Positions 16,270 to 20,923 of a stretch of 22,137 nt of DNA are shown one piece after another. Made by a program: the position numbers and the translations under genes. Positions within the stretch are counted from its first letter, which is position 1. Each line of letters opens with the position of its first letter. The notes under the pieces are model-generated. The model made no database searches. It saw only the letters and a program-made list of their open reading frames with translations, and was not told where the DNA came from. The DNA comes from Paracoccaceae bacterium (GTDB taxonomy: Bacteria > Pseudomonadota > Alphaproteobacteria > Rhodobacterales > Rhodobacteraceae), in the NCBI GenBank assembly GCA_021648225.1, contig JAKITE010000036.1:1-22137 (forward strand). The letters are read 5' to 3'.

Positions 16270-16451
16270 TTAGCGGGGTTGACTGCCCAGCGCGCGGTGT
16301 AGATTAACTGCTGGTAAACTTATTGTGCTATTGTGCCACACGGCGGAATATTGCAAACGACATATAAAAGTCACATTTGTTGTTCAAAGTGTGTAGAATG
16401 GTGTCAGGACGAAGCAGTTAATAGCTACGCCTAACACGGGAAGGATACAAA
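16270..16451 (+). promoter_or_regulatory. Upstream region of the IS1 cargo genes
   Basis: 182 bp between the left inverted repeat and the first cargo gene, with no ORF of its own. A -10-like TAGAAT lies at 16394-16399, but no good -35 sits at the right distance; TTGTGC at 16331 and TTGCAA at 16351 are nearby. The cargo promoter is probably here, but I cannot fix it. GGAAGG at 16439-16444 is the ribosome-binding site of the first gene. Confidence 0.3.
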
Positions 16452-16670
16452 ATGCCAAGAGGACCACAGGGCCAAAAGCGCCCAGCGGATGCAATCGGCA
16501 ATGCTGTTATGGTAGCCCAAATTGCGACCAGAGAAATCGAAGAAACCACGTTGAAGCAACCTGCCAAGCGCAAAAGCGGTATGGCAGGGGCGAAAGCGCG
16601 TGTGGAATCCACAACCAAAGCCCAGCGCAGCGAGATTGCGCAAAAAGCTGCATTGGCGAGGTGGGGCTGA
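16452..16670 (+). CDS. Small basic conserved protein, IS1 cargo gene 1
   Basis: 72-aa, Lys/Arg-rich protein with no membrane segment. The N-terminus PRGPQGQKRPADAIGNAV and the mid-segment IATREIEET match a small alphaproteobacterial family I recognise but cannot name functionally. The C-terminus STTKAQRSEIAQKAALARW resembles the basic SxExRxxIAxKAAxxRW tail of many small putative nucleic-acid-binding proteins. The start is ATG 16452 behind GGAAGG. Its TGA shares a base with the ATG of the next gene (TGATG at 16668-16672), so translation is coupled. It could be a regulator of the cassette or a third component; no function is established. Confidence 0.75.
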   Translation: MPRGPQGQKRPADAIGNAVMVAQIATREIEETTLKQPAKRKSGMAGAKARVESTTKAQRSEIAQKAALARWG

Positions 16671-17176
16671 TGGCAAATCACTCTACGGCAATAGCGAATG
16701 TTTTTATTAAAAAAGCAAAGGCTGAAGGGAAGCTGCTGACCCAAATGCAGTTACAAAAACTTGTATACATTGCGCATGGGTGGGGGCTTGCAATAAACGG
16801 CGAGCCTCTCACATCGGACGCTCCATGCGCGTGGGATTACGGCCCTGTTTACCCTGAGCTATGGCAGTCTCTACGCGGCTACGGTCGTTCTGCTGTTAAT
16901 AAAATGATAAAATATGGAGATTATGACTGCAATATATTTTCGGATAACGCGGACGATATTGCGGTAGCTGAATTATCTCAGCCTGAGTCTGATCTTGTAG
17001 ATAAAATTTATGAATTATATGGTCATTTCCATGCATTCCAACTTTCTGCATTAACTCACCAAGAAGGGACGCCTTGGTATAGAGTGTTTGTCGAAAACAA
17101 TAGTAAAAAAGGTGTCATTACTAACAATGACATAAAGGATCACTTTGTCGAACTCGCCCAACAAAGAGCCGCATAA
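16670..17176 (+). CDS. Panacea-domain (DUF4065, SocA/GepA-type) protein, candidate antitoxin, IS1 cargo gene 2
   Basis: 168-aa protein of the DUF4065/Panacea family. Recognised features: MQLQKLVYIAHGWGLA (residues 26-41), APCAWDYGPVYPELWQ (51-66, with the family's YGPV-P core), and LSALTHQEGTPW (126-137). Panacea proteins act as antitoxins to many unrelated toxins, and Caulobacter SocA is a ClpXP adaptor for its toxin SocB; that is knowledge of the family, not shown here. ATG 16670 overlaps the first cargo gene by one base; a GTG at 16661 would add three residues. The 3' end overlaps the membrane-protein gene by 32 bp, the tight linkage expected of a toxin-antitoxin pair. The DNA is A/T-rich compared with the chromosome around it. 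Confidence 0.88.
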   Translation: MANHSTAIANVFIKKAKAEGKLLTQMQLQKLVYIAHGWGLAINGEPLTSDAPCAWDYGPVYPELWQSLRGYGRSAVNKMIKYGDYDCNIFSDNADDIAVAELSQPESDLVDKIYELYGHFHAFQLSALTHQEGTPWYRVFVENNSKKGVITNNDIKDHFVELAQQRAA

Positions 17177-17543
17177 ATCTGAACCATTGGGTTTAAGTGC
17201 GATAGAGGCAGGACTTTCTGCTGTTAGGGGAAAGGGAACCCCCGATGAAAATGATGTGATGGAGGTTTCCGATTTAGAAGATGACCGATTACGGGAGGAA
17301 ATTGCAAACCTCAAATCAGATCGAAAACTCAGAGAAAAGTATGGTGATCGCATACTTAGGTTTCTTGAGTGGTATGCAATTGGGGTTGGGGCTTTAATAG
17401 TTTTAAGTGGTGTCAGTTTTATCCCGTTCTCCCTACCAGAAACAGCACTCGTTACATTAGTTGGCAGCACCGCAATCGCCGCAATCGGCTTAGTTGGGTT
17501 CGTGGCTAAAGGGCTATTTGGTAATGGAAAGAATTCGCACTGA
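17145..17543 (+). CDS. Coiled-coil plus two-TM membrane protein, candidate toxin partner, IS1 cargo gene 3
   Basis: 132 aa if started at TTG 17145, which has AAAGGA at 17134-17139 just upstream and overlaps the Panacea gene by 32 bp. ATG 17259 (M39) is the fallback start. Residues 1-45 are polar. Residues 45-72 (LEDDRLREEIANLKSDRKLR) look like a charged coiled coil. TM1 is at about 73-95, TM2 at about 99-122 (LVGSTAIAAIGLVGFVAKGLF), then a short basic tail. No signal peptide and no enzyme motif. Proteins with this LVGST...GLVGFV-KGLF ending occur next to DUF4065 genes as far as I recall. A membrane-acting toxin neutralised by the Panacea protein is the favoured inference; a membrane anchor or effector is an alternative. 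Confidence 0.78.
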   Translation: MSNSPNKEPHKSEPLGLSAIEAGLSAVRGKGTPDENDVMEVSDLEDDRLREEIANLKSDRKLREKYGDRILRFLEWYAIGVGALIVLSGVSFIPFSLPETALVTLVGSTAIAAIGLVGFVAKGLFGNGKNSH

Positions 17544-17552
17544 ACTTTATGC

Positions 17553-17581
17553 TTGTTAATTAAATAAAACATAGCTATACC
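17553..17581 (+). promoter_or_regulatory. Candidate transposase promoter
   Basis: TTGTTA at 17553-17558 and TATACC at 17576-17581 are 17 bp apart. The expected transcription start falls at or next to ATG 17588, so the transcript may be leaderless. The inverted repeat ATACC-AAT-GGTAT (17577-17589) covers the -10 and the start codon and could be an operator. Confidence 0.45.
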
Positions 17582-17587
17582 AATGGT

Positions 17588-18478
17588 ATGAACAAGCTAG
17601 ATATAAAAACCCGCGCAATGATCTTGAACATGATGGTCGAGGGCAATTCCATGCGTTCAATCAGCCGCATCGTTGGCGTGTCAATCAACACGGTGACTAA
17701 GCTGTTGATCGAAGCTGGTGGCGCTTGTGCGGCATATCATGACGAAACGGTGCGTAATGTTGGCTCTAAGCGCGTTGAGTGCGACGAGATATGGTCATTT
17801 GTCTATGCAAAGAACAAGAATGTGGAGAAAGCCAAAGCCGCCCCAGAAGGGGCCGGTGACGTTTGGACGTGGACCGCAATAGATGCCGATAGCAAAATGA
17901 TCCTGTCATATGAGGTAGGGAATCGTTCTGCTGATACCGCCCATGAGTTTATGTCTGACCTGCAAGGCCGCTTAGCTAATCGGGTGCAATTAACCACCGA
18001 TGGTCACAAAGCCTATCTGGAAGCCGTTGAGAGCGCCTTCGGTAGTAATATCGACTATGCCATGCTTATCAAGATGTATGGCAACCCTACAGGCAGCAAA
18101 GGGCATGAGAAGAAATATAGCCCTGCTGGCTTTACCGGATCACGTAAAGAGTCGATCACAGGGCGACCAGACAAGGAACTGGTAAGCACGTCCTACGTTG
18201 AACGCCAGAATCTAACTATGCGTATGGGGATGCGCCGCTTTACCCGCCTGACCAATGGTTTTAGTAAGAAAATTGAAAACCACCTGAATATGCTTTCACT
18301 GTATTTTGTGCATTACAATTTCGTGCGTATCCACAAGACATTGAAAATGACTCCGGCTATGGCGGCTGGTGTATCTGACACGTTGCATGATATGGAATGG
18401 ATTGTCGGCTTGATTGATGCGAGATCGCCAGCACCTAAGAAGCGTGGACCTTATAAGAAAAAAGATATTTCAAACTGA
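17588..18478 (+). CDS. IS1-family DDE transposase
   Basis: 296-aa single-ORF transposase. The N-terminal helix-turn-helix lies at about residues 20-42 (NSMRSISRIVGVSINTVTKLL). The DDE catalytic core has D66 in ECDEIWSFV, D138 in LTTDGHKAY and E205 in SYVERQNLTMRMGMRR, followed by the IS1-type HYNFVRIHKTLKMTPAMAAG segment. The basic tail KKRGPYKKKD may help end binding. Unlike classic IS1 (InsA/InsB made by frameshifting), it is one frame, as in the ISMhu11-type subgroup. ATG 17588 has no clear ribosome-binding site and may be leaderless. The stop lies inside the right inverted repeat. No damage is seen, so it is probably active. Confidence 0.94.
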   Translation: MNKLDIKTRAMILNMMVEGNSMRSISRIVGVSINTVTKLLIEAGGACAAYHDETVRNVGSKRVECDEIWSFVYAKNKNVEKAKAAPEGAGDVWTWTAIDADSKMILSYEVGNRSADTAHEFMSDLQGRLANRVQLTTDGHKAYLEAVESAFGSNIDYAMLIKMYGNPTGSKGHEKKYSPAGFTGSRKESITGRPDKELVSTSYVERQNLTMRMGMRRFTRLTNGFSKKIENHLNMLSLYFVHYNFVRIHKTLKMTPAMAAGVSDTLHDMEWIVGLIDARSPAPKKRGPYKKKDISN

Positions 18479-18487
18479 GACACCACC
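18467..18487 (-). repeat. IS1 right inverted repeat
   Basis: Complement of the left repeat with one mismatch. It includes the last codons and stop (18476-18478) of the transposase gene. Confidence 0.93.
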
Positions 18488-18495
18488 GAAAACCA
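18488..18495 (+). repeat. Right target-site duplication of the IS1 element
   Basis: GAAAACCA, identical to 16241-16248. Joining the flanks at this copy restores GGGAAAACCACG, the complement of CGTGGTTTTCCC at 16155-16166, which confirms the exact insertion boundaries. Confidence 0.92.
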
Positions 18496-18601
18496 CGTCC
18501 TGCGGATTTGGCATATTTTCCCGCTGACTGCGTTACAGACCCTTGAAATAGAACAACTATTCCTGCGGGCCTGTGCCTGCTCAGCGAAAAAATCTGTCAA
18601 A

Positions 18602-18632
18602 CCAGTGGTGCAGGATTAATGGGTCCTGACCC
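18602..18632 (-). repeat. Right terminal inverted repeat of the outer element
   Basis: Mirror of 16124-16154 with two substitutions, followed by TA at 18633-18634. Confidence 0.88.
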
Positions 18633-18634
18633 TA

Positions 18635-18999
18635 GGTAAATCGTTAACCTTTGGTGGTATTTTCAAAACCCTGCCAGATGAGGCCCGGTCGAAATAATGA
18701 AAACCGGGTCGAACGGGAAATTCGCGTCGGGAAAATTAGTCGGGCATATTATCTAACATTTGTGTTGCTGTCATAGCCACACATCAAGATCGCCCTGACA
18801 GATATTCCTGCAACAGGGCATTTAACCGACGCGAATACCCGTTTTTCTGGTGCTGCCTTTCCCGTGCAGCAAACATAGAAAGACCCGATAAAAGGCGCAG
18901 CCAAAGGCTGATCGCCAAATTTCGCATGCAAAAAATCGCGCTTCTTTGTTGTAAAAATACTCCGGGGTGAATTGCCGAATGGCAAGAGGGGCAGGGCCC
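18635..18999. other. Non-coding stretch between the outer element and yidD, with inverted repeats
   Basis: I see no credible gene in these 365 bp. ATTCGCGTCGG (18720-18730) and CCGACGCGAAT (18826-18836) form a perfect 11-bp inverted repeat, extendable outward by CGGG with one indel. A smaller stem, GCCCTG/CAGGGC (18792-18797 and 18814-18819), lies inside. Nearby, CCGGTCGAA and CCGGGTCGAA are repeated directly. A decayed MITE or a structured RNA are both possible. Confidence 0.45.
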
Positions 19000-19000
19000 C
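18972..19000 (-). terminator. Two short GC hairpins at the end of yidD
   Basis: TTGCC-GAAT-GGCAA at 18972-18985 is followed by GGGGC-AGG-GCCCC at 18988-19000, whose last base belongs to the yidD stop codon. No T-run is seen. From memory, TCCGGGGTGAATTG...GGGGCAG-GCCCC motifs are dispersed at gene ends in Rhodobacterales; unverified. Confidence 0.4.
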
Positions 19001-19233
19001 TATTTCTCATCCTTGTCGGGCACCGGATCATACCCGTCAGACCCAAAAGGATGACACCGCCCGATACGCCTTGCCGCCAGATAACTGCCCTTGAACGCGC
19101 CGTGTTTTTCCAATGCCTCCATCGCATAAGCACTGCATGTCGGCTGATATCGACAAGACCGCCCCACCCAGGGCGAACCGACCAGCCGATAGGCCCGCAC
19201 AGGCAGCGATACAAGATAGGCAAGCGGCGTCAT
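19000..19233 (-). CDS. yidD: Membrane protein insertion efficiency factor YidD
   Basis: 77-aa small membrane-associated protein that assists YidC-dependent insertion. The family core is complete: GRSCRYQPTCSAYAMEALEKHGAFKGSYLAARRIGRCHPFGSDGYDPVP, with its conserved cysteines and the HPF-GGxDPVP-type ending. ATG 19233 overlaps the rnpA stop by 4 bp, so the two are translationally coupled. In the usual Rhodobacterales order it is followed by ttcA or yidC; here the mobile element intervenes, about 3 kb from the ttcA start. Confidence 0.96.
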   Translation of the reverse strand: MTPLAYLVSLPVRAYRLVGSPWVGRSCRYQPTCSAYAMEALEKHGAFKGSYLAARRIGRCHPFGSDGYDPVPDKDEK

Positions 19234-19661
19234 TGTTTTGGCTTTCTCGGTTGGTGGATTTTATCAATCGCGGTTTCAAGGTCCTGCACCATTACCTGAT
19301 AATTTCTGGTCGCGGTTTCAAGCTTTCGCCCGATCAACACATAATCCCAGCCTGATTTGCCCTGCACCGGAATAACCGCGTGCGCGATTTCGCGCAGCCG
19401 CCGTTTGGCGCGATTGCGCGCCACGGCGTTGCCGATTTTTTTGGAACAGGTATAGCCGATGCGGATTTGCGAATCATCCGGCTCTGCCGTGCTGCGTTGC
19501 CGCGCCTGCAAAATAAATCCCGGCATGGCTTGGCGCTTTGCCCGCGCCGCCAGCAAAAAATCGCTGCGTTTGCGCAAGGTTGCCACAGAAAATGACACCG
19601 CCGGAGACGCAATCCCGGCGACCTGCATATCAGGGGCCTGTGGCGTTTCCGGCGGTGTCAT
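19230..19661 (-). CDS. rnpA: Ribonuclease P protein component
   Basis: 143-aa basic protein that binds the RNase P RNA and aids tRNA 5'-end maturation. The RNR signature is in ARNRAKRRLRE (about residues 80-90). VATLRKRSDFLLAARAKRQAMPGFILQARQR and the IRIGYTCSKKIGNAV strand are typical. The N-terminal 20 residues are a variable, Pro-rich extension; ATG at residue 12 is an alternative start. It lies 26 bp after rpmH and overlaps yidD by 4 bp, the conserved rpmH-rnpA-yidD arrangement. Confidence 0.95.
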   Translation of the reverse strand: MTPPETPQAPDMQVAGIASPAVSFSVATLRKRSDFLLAARAKRQAMPGFILQARQRSTAEPDDSQIRIGYTCSKKIGNAVARNRAKRRLREIAHAVIPVQGKSGWDYVLIGRKLETATRNYQVMVQDLETAIDKIHQPRKPKQ

Positions 19662-19687
19662 AATTACTTGCCTTCAAAAGCTGGGTT

Positions 19688-19822
19688 TTACGCCGACAAT
19701 TCCTTGCGGCCCTGCGCCCGGCGGCGATTCAGGATTTTGCGGCCGTTTTTGGTGGCCATGCGCGAACGGAACCCGTGGCGGCGTTTGCGAACAAGGTTGC
19801 TCGGCTGGAATGTGCGTTTCAT
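19688..19822 (-). CDS. rpmH: 50S ribosomal protein L34
   Basis: 44-aa very basic ribosomal protein, read directly from the minus strand: starts MKRTFQPSNLVRKRRHGFRS and ends RRAQGRKELSA. The MKRTFQPS opening, HGFR-RM and GRK-LNRRRA-GRK motifs identify L34 without doubt, and the length is standard. It is the first gene of the rpmH-rnpA-yidD operon. ATG 19822 is preceded by AGGAGACA on the coding strand. Confidence 0.98.
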   Translation of the reverse strand: MKRTFQPSNLVRKRRHGFRSRMATKNGRKILNRRRAQGRKELSA

Positions 19823-20191
19823 ATCATGTCTCCTAGCGTGCCGCGAAAACAAAGATTCGCAGCCAGAAATTCTTCAAGCCGTTCAATAGGCGTGCTGACG
19901 CGGGAAGTCAATTCAACAGGGCGGAAATTTCTAATAAATATTTGGCTTGGGCCGGCCTGGTTTTATGCTGCCGGTCCATTGCCTAACCGGCTTTACAGTG
20001 CCGCCCGTTCGGCTGGTGACTATAGCAGGACATCAGGGAAATCCGCAAAACCAAAAGGAAATGTAACATTGCTGTCCCGAACCAGACAAAACTGAAACAT
20101 TAAAGCACAAGTGATCAATGCCCTGTGAAGGGGCTTTCACAGGCTGATACAAAGGCGCAAACAGGGTTCAGGTAAAGATTCGGAGCAGAAC
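19823..20191. promoter_or_regulatory. Divergent promoter region between rpmH and the VTT-protein gene
   Basis: 369 bp with no gene, driving rpmH leftward and the VTT/reductase pair rightward. For rpmH a minus-strand candidate is TTGCGG (complement at 20043-20048) with an 18-bp spacer to TATAGT (complement at 20019-20024), giving a leader near 190 nt. A GCCGGT/ACCGGC stem sits in that leader. A perfect palindrome lies at 20122-20143 and is listed separately. GGAG at about 20180 precedes ATG 20192. Confidence 0.45.
20122..20143. promoter_or_regulatory. Perfect 8-bp inverted repeat upstream of the VTT-protein gene
   Basis: CCTGTGAA and TTCACAGG flank a 6-bp GGGGCT loop. It has no following T-run, so it looks more like an operator or leader hairpin than a terminator. 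It lies 48 bp before ATG 20192. Confidence 0.45.
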
Positions 20192-20923
20192 ATGACACCC
20201 AATGAAACCAGCGCCACCGCCAGTTCGGCAAAACGGATGGTGCCTTTAATTGTGATTGCCATTGTTGCCATCATCGGCTTTTTCACCCTGCGGGATTATC
20301 TGAGCTTTGAAGCCCTGCGCGATAACCGACAGGCATTGTTGTTATGGAGAGACAGCAATTTTGCCTTGGCAGCCATCGGGTTTATCGCGATCTATATTAC
20401 CATCGTGGCGTTTTCCCTGCCCGGTGCGGCGATCACCTCGTTAACCGGCGGCTTTCTGTTCGGGCTGTTTCCCGGGGTTTTGTTTAATATGACGGGGGCG
20501 ACCATCGGCGCGGTGCTGATTTTTCTGGCGGCTCGGTTCGGGTTTGGCGAACGGCTGTCGCGCAAGATGGATAATGCCAGCGGCCTGACCGGAAAAATCA
20601 AGGCAGGGCTGGCCGAAAACGAGATCAGCTTTTTACTGTTGATGCGTCTGGTTCCGGCCTTTCCGTTTTTTGTTGCCAATCTGGTGCCCGCCTTGGTTGG
20701 CACCCGCCTACTGCGGTTTGCCTGGACCACGTTTATCGGCATCATTCCCGGCGCGCTGGTTTATACGTGGGTTGGTTCCGGTTTGGGCGAAGTATTTGCG
20801 CGCGGCGAAACCCCGAATCTGGGCATTATATTCGAATGGCCTATTCTGGGGCCAATATTGGGGCTTTGTGCCTTGTCGGTTCTGCCGATCCTTATTAAAA
20901 AATTCCGCAGGCAGGCACTATGA
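20192..20923 (+). CDS. TVP38/TMEM64 (VTT/DedA-like) membrane protein
   Basis: 243-aa polytopic inner-membrane protein with a VTT (SNARE-associated) domain. TM1 is at about residues 15-35. The core runs SLPGAAITSLTGGFLFGLFPGVLFNMTGATIGAVLIFLAARFGFGERL, with the re-entrant-loop features of the family, then MRLVPAFPFFVANLVPALVG and FIGIIPGALVYTWVGSGLG. Members are thought to move lipids or other small substrates across the membrane; the exact substrate is unknown. Its TGA overlaps the ATG of the downstream reductase (ATGA at 20920-20923), so the two proteins are made together. This pairing with a MerA-like reductase recurs in proteobacteria as far as I recall. Confidence 0.9.
   Translation: MTPNETSATASSAKRMVPLIVIAIVAIIGFFTLRDYLSFEALRDNRQALLLWRDSNFALAAIGFIAIYITIVAFSLPGAAITSLTGGFLFGLFPGVLFNMTGATIGAVLIFLAARFGFGERLSRKMDNASGLTGKIKAGLAENEISFLLLMRLVPAFPFFVANLVPALVGTRLLRFAWTTFIGIIPGALVYTWVGSGLGEVFARGETPNLGIIFEWPILGPILGLCALSVLPILIKKFRRQAL

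Larger units (their letters stand above)
16249..18487 (+). mobile_element. IS1-family insertion sequence carrying three passenger genes
   Basis: A 2239-bp element bounded by 21-bp inverted repeats with one mismatch (16249-16269 and 18467-18487), reading GGTAGTGTCTCAGTTTGAAA at the left. The GGTnnTG start is IS1-like. A perfect 8-bp duplication flanks it. The right third is a single-ORF DDE transposase whose stop codon lies inside the right repeat. The left two thirds hold three cargo genes on the same strand. Simple IS1 elements are roughly 0.7-1 kb, so this one is about twice the usual size. The cargo is visibly more A/T-rich than the flanking housekeeping genes. Intact repeats, duplication and transposase suggest a recent insertion that may still be mobile. 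Confidence 0.92.
16122..18634. mobile_element. MITE-like element (262 bp without the nested IS1), interrupted
   Basis: The ends are 31-bp inverted repeats with two mismatches (16124-16154 and 18602-18632), beginning GGGTCAGGACCCATTAATCC. Both are flanked by TA (16122-16123, 18633-18634), consistent with a TA target duplication as made by IS630/Tc1-type transposases (inference). Removing the IS1 and one target copy leaves 262 bp with no coding potential. The left half folds through 16155-16188 and 16217-16248 plus 18496-18497 (27 of 34 positions match). The right half folds through 18507-18527 and 18581-18601 (17 of 21). Both loops carry the same 18-bp motif, inverted: GAATAGTGGTTCTATTTG at 16195-16212 and its near complement at 18545-18562. 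From memory, similar sequence is dispersed in Rhodobacterales; not verified. Confidence 0.8.

Noticed and set aside
16249..18487. Composite transposon with two IS copies bounding the cargo
   Set aside because: Only one transposase gene exists, and the single pair of inverted repeats with one 8-bp duplication encloses cargo and transposase together.
18749..18985. 78-codon minus-strand frame between the mobile element and yidD
   Set aside because: No family similarity, no good ribosome-binding site, and it runs through inverted-repeat DNA and the twin hairpins.
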